Positions 45,151-55,298 of a stretch of 64,000 nt of DNA are shown piece by piece. The notes beneath the pieces were generated by a model. The model did no database searches. It saw only the letters and a program-made list of their open reading frames with translations, and was not told where the DNA came from. The DNA is from Rudaea sp. 3F27F6. GTDB lineage: Bacteria; Pseudomonadota; Gammaproteobacteria; Xanthomonadales; Rhodanobacteraceae. The number at the start of each line of letters is the position of its first letter. Position 1 is the first letter of the stretch. Location: positions 310,001-374,000 of the forward strand of contig NZ_SCNG01000003.1 of the NCBI RefSeq assembly GCF_005503555.1, read 5' to 3'. The position numbers and the translations under genes are program-made.

Positions 45151-46173
45151 ATGTCGCAGCAGCCGCAAATCGAGGAAACGGGTTCGCTCGGTGTCGTGCG
45201 CCTGAAAAGGCTGTGGTGGCGCTGGACGCATCGCGGCGTCCTGGCCGAGCGTGGCGATGCCGCGGCCCGCCAGCACGAATGGGTACACGAGATGGTGCTG
45301 ATCCACGGCCTCGGAATCGGGCTCGAACAGATCGCGCGCTACCTGACGCCGGAACGCACATTCGACGAGCTCGAAGCCTGGATCCTCGAATTGAACGGCG
45401 GCTCGATCGATCCGGCGTGCATCGCCCGACTCAACGCGGCGCTGACCGGCGGCGCTTACGACGCGCAGACTCAGCGCCGGTTCGAGGAAATCGCGGCCAT
45501 GCCGGCGGTGTTCGATGCGAGCGATCTGGAAACCTGGGACGAGCACGGCATCGTCGTGTTGCGCGATGCGATCTCAGCGCAGCAGTGCGCGGCTGCGGTG
45601 GATGCGGTGCACGAATTCATCGGCGTGCGTGCCGACGATGCGTCGACCTGGTACCAGAGGAACCATGCCCAGGGCATTATGGTGCAGTTGTTCCAGCATC
45701 CGGCGCTGGAGCCGGCGCGCCGGTCGGCGCGCATCCACAAAGCGTTCTCGCAGCTCTGGGGCACGACGGATCTGCTGCCGACCTTCGACCGCTGCGGCTT
45801 CAATCCTCCCGAGCAAGCGGGCTTCATCTTCCCGGGACCGCATTTGCACTGGGATGCCGACATGACCAAGCCAATCGGGTTCGGCGTGCAGGGTCTGCTC
45901 TATCTCGGCGATACGGCGGCGGAGCAGGGCGCCTTTTCATGCGTACCGGGATTCCACAAAACGCTCGACGGTTGGCTGCAGTCATTGCCGCCCCGAGCGG
46001 ATCCGCACGATCACATCCGCGGTACGCCGGCCAAGGCGATCGCCGGCAACGCCGGCGATTTGATCCTCTGGCATCAGGCCCTGCCGCATGGCAGCAGCCC
46101 AAATCGCGCGGCCCGGCCGCGCGTGGTGCAATACCTGACGATGTTTCCGGCGCGTCCGTCCGAGCGCTTCTGA
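45151..46173 (+). CDS. Phytanoyl-CoA dioxygenase (PhyH) family oxygenase
   Basis: An Fe(II)/2-oxoglutarate-dependent oxygenase of 340 residues. A non-conserved N-terminal region of about 130 residues precedes the PhyH core that starts near WDEHGIVVLRDAISAQQCAA. The metal ligands are likely the His and Asp of PHLHWDADM and the His of LPHGSSPNRAARPR, whose Arg would bind 2-oxoglutarate. The substrate is unknown. It sits between divergent modA and convergent modE, interrupting the mod genes. Confidence 0.85.
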   Translation: MSQQPQIEETGSLGVVRLKRLWWRWTHRGVLAERGDAAARQHEWVHEMVLIHGLGIGLEQIARYLTPERTFDELEAWILELNGGSIDPACIARLNAALTGGAYDAQTQRRFEEIAAMPAVFDASDLETWDEHGIVVLRDAISAQQCAAAVDAVHEFIGVRADDASTWYQRNHAQGIMVQLFQHPALEPARRSARIHKAFSQLWGTTDLLPTFDRCGFNPPEQAGFIFPGPHLHWDADMTKPIGFGVQGLLYLGDTAAEQGAFSCVPGFHKTLDGWLQSLPPRADPHDHIRGTPAKAIAGNAGDLILWHQALPHGSSPNRAARPRVVQYLTMFPARPSERF

Positions 46174-46214
46174 ATCCGGCCAGCGTGCCTTCGGTCCGAG
46201 CTTTTCCGCGCCGC

Positions 46215-46568
46215 CTATTCTTTCTCGGCGAGCAGTCGCGCGAGGATGCGCATTTCGGCGGCGAAAGCCTTCTGCGCCTTGGCTTCGATTGCACGGTAGA
46301 CCGCCAGCACCTGCTCGCCGGTCGGTGTCAGCACCGCCCCGCCGCCGCGCTTGCCGCCCTTGTTGGTGACGATCAGCGGCGAGGCAAAGCTCCGATTGAG
46401 CTCGTCCGCGAGCTGCCAGGCGCGCTTATAGCTCATGCGCATGCCGCGCCCCGCCGCGGTGATCGAGCCTGTCGCGGCGATCGTTTCGAGCAGGTCGGCT
46501 TTACCCGGGCCGAGTGCGTGATCGGAGTCGAGCAGCAGACGAAAGCGTAAAGCGGGAGATCGAGGCAT
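46215..46568 (-). CDS. modE: ModE-like molybdate-responsive regulator, DNA-binding domain only
   Basis: A 117-residue winged-helix protein of the LysR/ModE N-terminal type, with GPGKADLLETIAATGSITAA, then YKRAWQLADELNRSFASPLI and GGAVLTPTGEQVL. Full-length ModE also has a C-terminal molybdate-binding (di-MOP) region, which is absent here; such short forms occur in many bacteria. The ATG at 46568 fits the domain start. Proximity to modABC supports a role in molybdate control. Confidence 0.88.
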   Translation of the reverse strand: MPRSPALRFRLLLDSDHALGPGKADLLETIAATGSITAAGRGMRMSYKRAWQLADELNRSFASPLIVTNKGGKRGGGAVLTPTGEQVLAVYRAIEAKAQKAFAAEMRILARLLAEKE

Positions 46569-46729
46569 GGGCCTATCTGCGCAGAAAGAGCCGGTCGTCC
46601 GGCCCGGATTTGAGAATCTGTGATCGGGTTCCACTATTCGGGAGCCGATATGAGTAGTATCCTCGCCCTTGTCGACGCGCCGCTGGTTTGCCTGTCGCAG
46701 TCGACACATCTACGATTCGGGGGAATCGC

Positions 46730-49700
46730 GTGCTATCCATCGTCCGGCGTCTCTTCGCCTTGGTCGTGCTGTTTAGCGCGTCGACGGCGTTTGCCCAATC
46801 CTATACCTATTCGGTCTACATCGACGCGGACAACAACCCGTCGACAGGCTGCAGTGTGAGTCTGCCCGGCGGCACGCTCACTGGCGCAGAGACCGTACTT
46901 ACCGCAACGATCAATGCCGGCTCGCCGCCGCAGGTCGCCTCGGTCACCAGCAGTACCTGTTCCGGCGGCAGCTTCGGCGCTCCGGTGCCGGTCGGCATTG
47001 CGGCGGTCAGCGTCGGTGCGGGCACTGGTGGCGGGACGGAAATCGAAATCTCCGCGGCGACCGCGTCGCTCGTCGCCCCGAGCGCGACCACCGTGCGCTT
47101 GTACGTGGTCGCGCGCAGCGCGAACGGCAGTGATGTGCTGCTCAACACCACGGGCGCAGCGGGCGGCGCGCCGATACTTTTCGCGGTCAACACGCCTATC
47201 CCGCCCGGTCCGGTCATACCGGCGCCGTTGTTCGGCGTTCCGGCGATCGCGCTACTGATCCTCGCGCTGCTCGCGCTCGGATCGCGTGCGGCGCGGCGGC
47301 GCTGGATGAAGCGCGTGCTGGCCGGATTCGTCCTGCTCAGCGGCGTGGCCGGCGCGGCGATCTTCAACTGGGCCGGCATCAATCCGCTCGCGACCGATCC
47401 GACCGGCGATTCGACCAGCGGCGAGACCGCGATCGACCTGCGCGCCTTCTACACCGCCTTGCTCAACGGGAACCTGTACTTCCGCATCGACGTCGTCGGC
47501 AATCTCGCGCCGCCGGTGCAGGCGCCGGTCGCCAATCCGGTCAGCGCGACCGTGGCGTTCAACAGCACGGCCAATCCGATTGCGCTGAGCATCGGCGGCG
47601 GCGCGGCCGCTTCGGTGGCCGTCAGCACGCCGCCCGGACATGGCAGCGCGACGGCGGCCGGTACCTCGATCACTTACACGCCGAACTCGGGCTACTCGGG
47701 CGCGGATACGTTCCAGTACACCGCAACAAACGTCAGCGGCTCCTCGGCACCGGCGACGGTGACGATCACGGTCAATCCGCAGGCGCCGATTGCGGGCGCG
47801 GTGACCACGTCGGTGGGATACAACAGCACGAACAATCCGATCACGTTGAACATCACCGGCGGCACGCCGACCTCGGTCGCGGTGAGCGCGGCCCCGGGAC
47901 ACGGCAGCGCGACGGCGACAGGTACGTCGATCACCTACACGCCGAACTCGGGCTACTCGGGCACGGACACGTTCCAGTACACGGCGACGAACGTCAGCGG
48001 CACGTCAGCCGCGGCGACGGTGACGATTGCGGTCAATCCACAGGTGCCGACCGCGGGTCCGGCGAGCGCGACCGTGGCCTACAACAGCACGAACAATCCG
48101 ATCACGCTGAACCTGACTGGCGGCGCAGCAACGTCGGTCGCGGTAAGCGCGGCTCCCGGACACGGCAGCGCAACCGCGATAGGCACCTCGATCACGTACA
48201 CGCCGAACTCGGGCTATTCGGGCACGGACACGTTCCAGTACACAGCGACGAACGTGAGCGGCACGTCGGCTGCGGCGACGGTGACGATCACGGTCAATCC
48301 GCAGGCACCGGTCGCGGGGCCGGTCAGCGCGACGGTCGGTTATAACAGCACGAACAATGCGATCACGTTGAGCATCACGGGCGGCACGCCGACATCGGTC
48401 GCGGTGAGCACCGGGCCGACACACGGCACGGCAACGGCGGCGGGCACGTCGATTACGTATACGCCGACCGCGGGCTATTCGGGTGCGGACTCGTTCCAAT
48501 ACACGGCAACGAACGCCGGAGGTACCTCGGCCGCGGCGACCGTGACGATCGCGGTCAATCCGCAGGCGCCGATCGCAGGGCCGGCGAGCGCGACGGTGGC
48601 TTACAACAGCACGAATAATGCGATCACGTTGAACCTCACGGGCGGCCTAGCGACGTCGGTTGCGGTGAGCACCGCGGCGACGCATGGCACGGCGACGGCG
48701 GCGGGTACGTCGATCACCTACACACCGACCTCGGGCTACTCGGGCACGGACACATTCCAGTACACGGCGACGAACGTGACTGGCACCTCGGCCCCGGCGA
48801 CCGTGACGATCACGGTCAATCCGCAGGCACCGATCGCCGCGCCGGTCAGTGCGACGGTGGGCTACAACAGCACGAACAATGCGATCACGCTGAGCATCAC
48901 GGGCGGCACGCCGACATCGGTCGCGGTCAGCACGGCAGCGACGCACGGTACGGCGACGGCGGCAGGCACGTCGATCACCTACACGCCCACCTCGGGCTAT
49001 TCGGGTACGGACACGTTCCAGTACACGGCAACCAACGCGGGCGGCACCTCGACACCGGCGACGGTGACGATCACGGTCAATCCGCCGGCGCCGATCGCGG
49101 GGCCGGCGAGTGCGACGGTCGCCTACAACAGCACGAACAATGCGATCACACTGAATCTCTCGGGCGGCGCCGCGGCCTCGGTCGCGGTCAGCACGGCGGC
49201 GGCGCACGGTACGGCGACGGCGACGGGCACCTCGATCACGTATACCCCGGCCGCGGGCTACTCGGGCACCGACACATTCCAGTACACGGCGACGAACGTG
49301 ACCGGCACCTCGGCCCCGGCGACCGTGACGATCACGGTCACTCCGCAGGCACCGATTGCGGCACCGGTCAGTGCGACGGTGGCCTACAACAGCACGAACA
49401 ATGCGATCACGCTGAGCATCACGGGCGGCGCGCCGGCCTCGGTCGCGGTCAGCACGGGGCCGACGCACGGCACGGCGACGGCAACCGGTACGTCGATCAC
49501 CTACACGCCGGATTCGGGCTACTCGGGCTCGGACACGTTCGACTATACGGCGACGAATGCGGGCGGTACGTCGGCACCGGCGACGGTGACGATCACGGTC
49601 AATCCGCAGGTGCCGATCGCTGGCCCGGCGAGTGCGACAGTAGCCTACAACAGCACGAATAATCCGATTACGCTGAGCCTGTCGGGCGGTGTGGCAACGT

Positions 49701-52700
49701 CGGTTGCGGTCAGCACCGCCGCGACCCACGGCACGGCGACGGCGACCGGCACCTCGATCACGTATACGCCGACCGCGGGCTACTCGGGCACGGATACGTT
49801 CCAGTACACGGCGACGAACGTGAGCGGTACGTCGGCTGCGGCCACGGTGACGATCACGGTCACTCCGCAGGCGCCGATCGCGGGAGCGGCGAGCGCGACC
49901 GTTGCCTACAACAGCACGAACAATGCGATCACGTTGAATATCACGGGCGGCGCGCCGGCCTCGGTCGCGGTGAGCACCGCAGCCACGCACGGCACGGCGA
50001 CGGCGGCGGGCACGTCGATCACGTATACGCCGGATGCGGGCTATTCGGGCACGGACACGTTCGACTATACGGCGACCAATGCAGGCGGTACGTCGGCCCC
50101 GGCGACAGTAACGATCACGGTCAATCCGCAGGTGCCGATCGCGGGAGCGGTCAGCGCGACGGTGGCTTACAACAGCACGAATAATGCGATCACGCTGAAC
50201 CTCTCGGGCGGTACAGCGACCTCGGTCGCGGTGAGTACCGCAGCGACGCACGGCACCGCGACCGCGGCGGGCACATCGATCACCTATACGCCGACCTCGG
50301 GCTACTCGGGCACGGACACATTCCAATACACGGCGACGAACGCGGGCGGTACGTCGGCAGCAGCGACGGTAACGATCACGGTCACTCCGCAGGCGCCGAG
50401 CGCAGGGCCGGTCAGCGCGACCGTGGCCTATAACAGCACGAACAATGCAATCACGCTGAGTCTCACGGGCGGCACGGCGGCCTCGGTCGCGGTGAGCACG
50501 GCAGCGGCGCACGGCACGGCGACGGCGGCGGGTACGTCGATCACCTATACGCCGAATGCGGGCTACTCGGGCACGGACACGTTCGACTATACGGCGACCA
50601 ACGCAGGCGGCACCTCGGCCGCGGCGACGGTGACGATCACGGTCACTCCGCAGGTGCCGATCGTGGGAGCGGTCAGCGCGACGGTGGCTTACAACAGCAC
50701 GAACAATCCGATCACGCTGAACCTCTCGGGCGGCACCGCAACCTCGGTCGCGGTCAGCACGGCGGCGGCGCATGGCACGGCGACGGCAGCGGGCACCTCG
50801 ATCACCTATACACCGACCTCGGGCTACTCGGGGACGGACACGTTTCAGTACACGGCGACGAACGCGGGCGGCACCTCGACACCGGCGACGGTAACGATCA
50901 CGGTCACTCCGCAGGCGCCGAGCGCAGGGCCGGTCAGCGCGACCGTGGCTTACAACAGCACGAATAATCCGATCACGCTGAGCCTGTCGGGTGGTGTCGC
51001 AACATCGGTCGCGGTGAGCACGGCAGCGACGCACGGTACGGCGACGGCGACGGGCACCTCGATCACCTACACGCCGACCTCGGGTTACTCGGGCAGCGAT
51101 ACGTTCCAGTACACGGCGACGAATGCGGGCGGCACCTCGGCGGCAGCGACGGTGACGATCACGGTCAATCCGCAGGCGCCGATTGCCGGCGCGGCAAGCG
51201 CGACGGTGGCCTACAACAGCACGAACAACCCGATCACGTTGAACATCACGGGCGGCACGGCGGCTTCGGTCGCGGTCAGCACCGCAGCGACGCACGGCAC
51301 GGCGACGGCGACGGGCACCTCGATCACTTACACGCCGACCTCGGGCTATTCGGGCAGCGATACGTTCCAGTACACGGCAACGAATGCGGGCGGCACTTCG
51401 GCCGCGGCGACCGTAACGATCACGGTCACTCCGCAGGCGCCGATCGCCGGCGCGGTGAGCGCGACGGTGGCTTACAACAGCACGAACAACCCGATCACGT
51501 TGAACCTCACGGGCGGCACGGCGGCCTCGGTCGCGGTGAGCACGGCGGCGGCGCACGGCACGGCGACGGCGACGGGCACCTCGATCACGTACACGCCGAA
51601 CTCCAGCTACTCGGGCAGCGACACGTTCCAATACACGGCGACGAATGCGGGCGGCACCTCGGCCCCGGCCACGGTGACGATCACGGTCAATCCGCAGGCG
51701 CCGGTGGCCGGTGCGAGCAGCGCGACCGTGCTGTATAACAGCACGAACAACCCGATCACGCTGAACATCACCGGCGGCACGGCGACCTCGGTCGCGGTGA
51801 GCGCCGCGGCGGCGCACGGCACGGCGACGGCAGCGGGCACGTCGATCACCTACACGCCGACTTCGGGCTACTCGGGAGCGGACAGCTTCCAGTACACGGC
51901 GACGAACGCGGGCGGCACCTCGGCCGCGGCGACCGTGACCATCTCGGTGAATCGCGCGCCGACGTTCACCAGCCCTGCCAGTGCGGGCACGACGATTTTG
52001 ATCAACCAGCCATTCACGCTCAGTCTCGCCGCTACCGGCTATCCGACCGCGATGACGTTCAGCGCGAGCGGTTCGTTGCCGCCGGGCATTACTTTCACCG
52101 GCAGCGCGCTGACCGGCACACCGACCGCCGGCGGCACCTTCCCCATCGTGCTCGGTGCAAGCAACGGCGTTTCGCCAGATGCGTCGACGACGTTCACCAT
52201 CGTGGTCAATGCATGTTCGCCGATCACGGTGAGCGGCACCTTGGCCAACGGTCAGTATCAGGTCGCCTACGGCACGCAGACCTTCACTCAATCCGGCGGC
52301 ACCGGCACGATCACTTGGAGCGCGACCGGGCTGCCCGCGGGACTGACGATCAACGCCTCCGGCGGCGTGTCCGGCACGCCGACGAACACCGGCACCAGCA
52401 ACGTCGTCGTCACCGCGACGGACTCGTCCGGTTGCACCGGCTCGACCACGGTCAACAACGTCACGATCCTGCCGGTGGCACGCGCGGACAGCTATGCGAC
52501 GCTCGGCAATACGCCGCTGGTCATCGGTACGGGACCGGCAACGCCGTACGTGGCGAGCGCGACGAACCCGATCGCCAACGATTCCGGCCCCGGCGCGCTC
52601 AGCGTGACGCTCGGAGCCACTGTTGCGCACGGCGCGATCACGCTCAATGCTAACGGCTCGCTGACCTATACGCCGGCGGTGGGCTACACCGGCAGCGACA

Positions 52701-54196
52701 GCTTCACGTACACGCTGACCGACGGCAACGGCATGGTCAGCGCGCCGGCGACGGTGTCGTTGACGGTCGGCCCGAACAAGGTGTGGTACGTCAACGGCGC
52801 GGCAGGGACGAACGGCAGCGGCGTTGCGTCTTCGCCGTTCAATACTCTGGCGAGCGCGAGCACGGCTCACGGCACGGGCGATGTCATCTTCGTCCAAAGC
52901 GGCGCCTCCGCAACAGCGACGCCGGGAGCGATTTCGCTCAAGCAGAACGCGACGCTGTGGGGCCAGGGTGTCACCTTGCCGGCGATCGGCGGCATCACGG
53001 TGCAGAACGCCGCGGCGACGAGCAATCCCAAACTCGCGGCGACGGTGACTCTCGCCGGCAACGGCATCACCGTGTCGTCACTCGACATCGTCAGCACCAC
53101 CGCCACGGGCCTGACCAACACCGGCACCATTACCGGCGCCACCGTGCAGAACGGCGTCAACGTGATCACGACGACCGGCGTCGCGGTGAATCTGGCCAAT
53201 GCCAGCGGCAGTTTCACCTTGCAGAGCGTGTCCGCCAACGGCGCACCGCGCGGCATATCGGTGAGCAATCTCGCCAGCGGCACGTTCAGTGTGACCGGCG
53301 TCGGCACGACAGCGGGTTCCGGCGGCACGATCGCCAACAGCACGAGCGCAGCAACGGGTGACGGCGCCGTGGTCCTGACCAGCGTCAGTGCGGCGAGCCT
53401 GGGCTATATGAGTTTGAACAGCGGCCAGGCGAGCGGACTCGTCGCTACGGATGTCGCCAGCCTGACTATGGCTTCCTCGACGTTCTCGAACTTCGCCATC
53501 GCCGGCGCGCTCGTCGGCAGCAACACCACGGCGGCGAGCACGAACGGCGGCGCCTTCAATCTGCACGACAACACGTTTACCGGCATCACCGGCAGCGCCG
53601 TGCAGATCGCGACCAACAACGCCGGCACCTGGACCGGGCATCTGAACACGAACACGATCGGCAATGCTGGCGTGGCCAGTTCGGGTTCGACGAGCGGCGA
53701 AGGCGTCGACGTTTTCCAGTACGGCAGCGGCGCGCTCACCGTGGACGTCAGCAATAACAAGATCTATCAGATCAAGCAAAGCTACGGCATCAGTGCGGGT
53801 ACGCAGACTGCGGCGGGCAAGCTCGATCTGACCCTGAAGTCGAACAACGTGCAGATGATTCAGGCGAGCAGTCTCGACGCGATCACCGTCGCGACGAACT
53901 CGAACAATTCGCGCCTGTGCCTGAATGTATCCGCCAACACGTCCGCTGCTGCGGGACAGACGCCGACCAACGGCTGGGGCTACAACTCGGCCGGCATCAG
54001 CGTGCTGCAGAACGCGCCGACTTCGGCGACGTTCCAGCTCCAGGGCTATGGCGGTGCGGCGACGGATGTCAACGCCGTACAGACGTATCTCATAAGCACC
54101 AATACGCTTTCCGGCCCGACGGCCGCCGACAAGGCGGTGGCGGTAATCAATCCAGGCCCTGGATTCGTTGCGGCGACGTGCGCCGTGGCCCCATAA
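46730..54196 (+). CDS. Giant repeat surface protein with beta-helix C-terminus
   Basis: A protein of about 2488 residues, by far the largest here. The GTG at 46730 follows GGGGGAA and opens a signal peptide (LSIVRRLFALVVLFSASTAF). The N-terminal domain starts SYTYSVYIDADNNPSTGC. Two hydrophobic segments follow near residues 165-185 and 195-213, separated by an Arg-rich turn. Residues 264-1742 are 17 cadherin/Big-type repeats of exactly 87 residues. Then come two putative-Ig (He_PIG-like) domains to about 1915, a cadherin-like domain to about 2016, and a parallel beta-helix (VWYVNGAAGTNGSG, LWGQGVTLPA) to the end. It is likely an adhesin or matrix protein. No LPXTG or autotransporter barrel is seen, so anchoring is unclear. 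Confidence 0.88.
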   Translation: MLSIVRRLFALVVLFSASTAFAQSYTYSVYIDADNNPSTGCSVSLPGGTLTGAETVLTATINAGSPPQVASVTSSTCSGGSFGAPVPVGIAAVSVGAGTGGGTEIEISAATASLVAPSATTVRLYVVARSANGSDVLLNTTGAAGGAPILFAVNTPIPPGPVIPAPLFGVPAIALLILALLALGSRAARRRWMKRVLAGFVLLSGVAGAAIFNWAGINPLATDPTGDSTSGETAIDLRAFYTALLNGNLYFRIDVVGNLAPPVQAPVANPVSATVAFNSTANPIALSIGGGAAASVAVSTPPGHGSATAAGTSITYTPNSGYSGADTFQYTATNVSGSSAPATVTITVNPQAPIAGAVTTSVGYNSTNNPITLNITGGTPTSVAVSAAPGHGSATATGTSITYTPNSGYSGTDTFQYTATNVSGTSAAATVTIAVNPQVPTAGPASATVAYNSTNNPITLNLTGGAATSVAVSAAPGHGSATAIGTSITYTPNSGYSGTDTFQYTATNVSGTSAAATVTITVNPQAPVAGPVSATVGYNSTNNAITLSITGGTPTSVAVSTGPTHGTATAAGTSITYTPTAGYSGADSFQYTATNAGGTSAAATVTIAVNPQAPIAGPASATVAYNSTNNAITLNLTGGLATSVAVSTAATHGTATAAGTSITYTPTSGYSGTDTFQYTATNVTGTSAPATVTITVNPQAPIAAPVSATVGYNSTNNAITLSITGGTPTSVAVSTAATHGTATAAGTSITYTPTSGYSGTDTFQYTATNAGGTSTPATVTITVNPPAPIAGPASATVAYNSTNNAITLNLSGGAAASVAVSTAAAHGTATATGTSITYTPAAGYSGTDTFQYTATNVTGTSAPATVTITVTPQAPIAAPVSATVAYNSTNNAITLSITGGAPASVAVSTGPTHGTATATGTSITYTPDSGYSGSDTFDYTATNAGGTSAPATVTITVNPQVPIAGPASATVAYNSTNNPITLSLSGGVATSVAVSTAATHGTATATGTSITYTPTAGYSGTDTFQYTATNVSGTSAAATVTITVTPQAPIAGAASATVAYNSTNNAITLNITGGAPASVAVSTAATHGTATAAGTSITYTPDAGYSGTDTFDYTATNAGGTSAPATVTITVNPQVPIAGAVSATVAYNSTNNAITLNLSGGTATSVAVSTAATHGTATAAGTSITYTPTSGYSGTDTFQYTATNAGGTSAAATVTITVTPQAPSAGPVSATVAYNSTNNAITLSLTGGTAASVAVSTAAAHGTATAAGTSITYTPNAGYSGTDTFDYTATNAGGTSAAATVTITVTPQVPIVGAVSATVAYNSTNNPITLNLSGGTATSVAVSTAAAHGTATAAGTSITYTPTSGYSGTDTFQYTATNAGGTSTPATVTITVTPQAPSAGPVSATVAYNSTNNPITLSLSGGVATSVAVSTAATHGTATATGTSITYTPTSGYSGSDTFQYTATNAGGTSAAATVTITVNPQAPIAGAASATVAYNSTNNPITLNITGGTAASVAVSTAATHGTATATGTSITYTPTSGYSGSDTFQYTATNAGGTSAAATVTITVTPQAPIAGAVSATVAYNSTNNPITLNLTGGTAASVAVSTAAAHGTATATGTSITYTPNSSYSGSDTFQYTATNAGGTSAPATVTITVNPQAPVAGASSATVLYNSTNNPITLNITGGTATSVAVSAAAAHGTATAAGTSITYTPTSGYSGADSFQYTATNAGGTSAAATVTISVNRAPTFTSPASAGTTILINQPFTLSLAATGYPTAMTFSASGSLPPGITFTGSALTGTPTAGGTFPIVLGASNGVSPDASTTFTIVVNACSPITVSGTLANGQYQVAYGTQTFTQSGGTGTITWSATGLPAGLTINASGGVSGTPTNTGTSNVVVTATDSSGCTGSTTVNNVTILPVARADSYATLGNTPLVIGTGPATPYVASATNPIANDSGPGALSVTLGATVAHGAITLNANGSLTYTPAVGYTGSDSFTYTLTDGNGMVSAPATVSLTVGPNKVWYVNGAAGTNGSGVASSPFNTLASASTAHGTGDVIFVQSGASATATPGAISLKQNATLWGQGVTLPAIGGITVQNAAATSNPKLAATVTLAGNGITVSSLDIVSTTATGLTNTGTITGATVQNGVNVITTTGVAVNLANASGSFTLQSVSANGAPRGISVSNLASGTFSVTGVGTTAGSGGTIANSTSAATGDGAVVLTSVSAASLGYMSLNSGQASGLVATDVASLTMASSTFSNFAIAGALVGSNTTAASTNGGAFNLHDNTFTGITGSAVQIATNNAGTWTGHLNTNTIGNAGVASSGSTSGEGVDVFQYGSGALTVDVSNNKIYQIKQSYGISAGTQTAAGKLDLTLKSNNVQMIQASSLDAITVATNSNNSRLCLNVSANTSAAAGQTPTNGWGYNSAGISVLQNAPTSATFQLQGYGGAATDVNAVQTYLISTNTLSGPTAADKAVAVINPGPGFVAATCAVAP
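47519..51955 (+). repeat. Seventeen tandem 261-bp repeats in the giant surface gene
   Basis: Each 87-codon unit begins QAPxAGPxSATVAYNST and contains AGTSITYTPTSGYSGTDTF and ATVTITVNP. Units 2-17 differ at few positions, with alternating variants (QYTATNVSG / QYTATNAGG / DYTATNAGG; TVNP / TVTP), suggesting amplification in blocks of two. Frame is kept throughout. Near-identical DNA makes this region prone to recombination and to assembly collapse. Confidence 0.95.
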
Positions 54197-54220
54197 CCCT
54201 TGAGGACGGCAGGTACTCTC

Positions 54221-54745
54221 ATGTCAACCCCATATCTCGCAGAGATACGCATGTTTGGCTTCAACTTCCCGCCGAAAGGGTGGGCGATGTGCAACGGACA
54301 GATCCTGTCGATTCAGCAAAACACCGCCTTGTTTTCTTTACTCGGCACGACTTACGGCGGCAACGGTGTGCAGACATTCGGTTTGCCCAATCTGCAGGGG
54401 CGCGTGCCGCTGCATTGGGGAAGGGCGCTGTCCGGCGCGACGTATACGCTCGGGCAAAATGCAGGCACGGAATTCGTGACGCTGAACACCACCCAGGTTC
54501 CGACGCATTTGCATAACGTGGTCGCCAATTCGGGTGCGGCGTCCGCCAACGGCCCGCTCGGCAACGTGCTTGCCGCGTCGACGCAGAATCCCTACGTCAA
54601 CGCGCCGACGGCTGCAAGCAAGGTGGCCTTGAATTCCGCGACTCTGATTCCCTACGGCGGCAGTCAACCGCATGAGAACCGCCAGCCGTACAACGTGGTG
54701 AATTTCTGCATCGCCCTGCTGGGCGTTTTCCCTTCGCGCAATTGA
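54221..54745 (+). CDS. Tail-collar (microcystin-dependent protein-like) protein 1
   Basis: A 174-residue phage-tail-collar-domain protein without signal peptide. The N-terminal collar motif reads AEIRMFGFNFPPKGWAMCNG, followed by LLGTTYGGNGVQTFGLPNLQ and GRVPLHWG. The C-terminus ends QPYNVVNFCIALLGVFPSRN. The centre (LGQNAGTEFVTLNTTQVPTH) contains the conserved PTHxHN loop. First of three tandem paralogues directly after the giant surface gene, 24 bases from its stop. Family members are found in bacteria as predicted surface or tail-fibre-like proteins with no established role. Confidence 0.9.
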   Translation: MSTPYLAEIRMFGFNFPPKGWAMCNGQILSIQQNTALFSLLGTTYGGNGVQTFGLPNLQGRVPLHWGRALSGATYTLGQNAGTEFVTLNTTQVPTHLHNVVANSGAASANGPLGNVLAASTQNPYVNAPTAASKVALNSATLIPYGGSQPHENRQPYNVVNFCIALLGVFPSRN

Positions 54746-54761
54746 TATCGGAGCCCCTGTC

Positions 54762-55286
54762 ATGGCCCAACCGTTTGTGGGAGAAATCAAGATGTTCGCC
54801 GGCAACTTCGCGCCGGTTAACTACGCGTTTTGCAACGGGAAGCTGTTGCCGATATCAGAGTACGAAGCGTTGTACGCGTTGCTCGGCACGACTTACGGCG
54901 GCGACGGCGTGACCACGTTCGGTCTGCCCGATCTGCAAGGCAGAGTGCCGGTCCATCAAGGCACGTTGAGTGGCGGCGGCTTGACTTACGTGATGGGACA
55001 AATCGCGGGGGTGGAAACCGTTACCGTGACCAGCCAGACGTATCCCACGCACAACCATACGGTATCGGTCAGTACGACTGCCGCAACGCTGGCCGGACCC
55101 GGCAGCAACATGCCCGGCGCCGGAGCGACGATGGCGGTGTACACCAATTCCCCGCCGAACTCCGCGCTCGCCGCCGCTGCGATATCGCCCGCTCCGGGCA
55201 GCGGCACCCCGCACAACAACCTGCAACCTTACGTGTGCTTGAGTTTCATCATTGCACTTTTCGGTGTTTTTCCTTCCCGCAACTGA
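54762..55286 (+). CDS. Tail-collar (microcystin-dependent protein-like) protein 2
   Basis: The second paralogue, 174 residues. Landmarks are GEIKMFAGNFAPVNYAFCNG, LLGTTYGGDGVTTFGLPDLQ, YPTHNHTVSV and the end QPYVCLSFIIALFGVFPSRN. NYAF replaces the usual GWAF. It starts 16 bases after the first copy. Between TVSVSTTAATLAGPGSNMPG and the end lies the variable loop that distinguishes the three copies, so they probably form different subunits or bind different partners. Confidence 0.9.
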   Translation: MAQPFVGEIKMFAGNFAPVNYAFCNGKLLPISEYEALYALLGTTYGGDGVTTFGLPDLQGRVPVHQGTLSGGGLTYVMGQIAGVETVTVTSQTYPTHNHTVSVSTTAATLAGPGSNMPGAGATMAVYTNSPPNSALAAAAISPAPGSGTPHNNLQPYVCLSFIIALFGVFPSRN

Positions 55287-55298
55287 GGGCGATCGATC

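Noticed and set aside
48647-52897. A 1416-codon open frame on the minus strand inside the giant surface gene
   Set aside because: It is the mirror of the 261-bp GC-rich repeats, reads as Arg-rich low complexity, and lies wholly opposite a gene with a signal peptide and domains.
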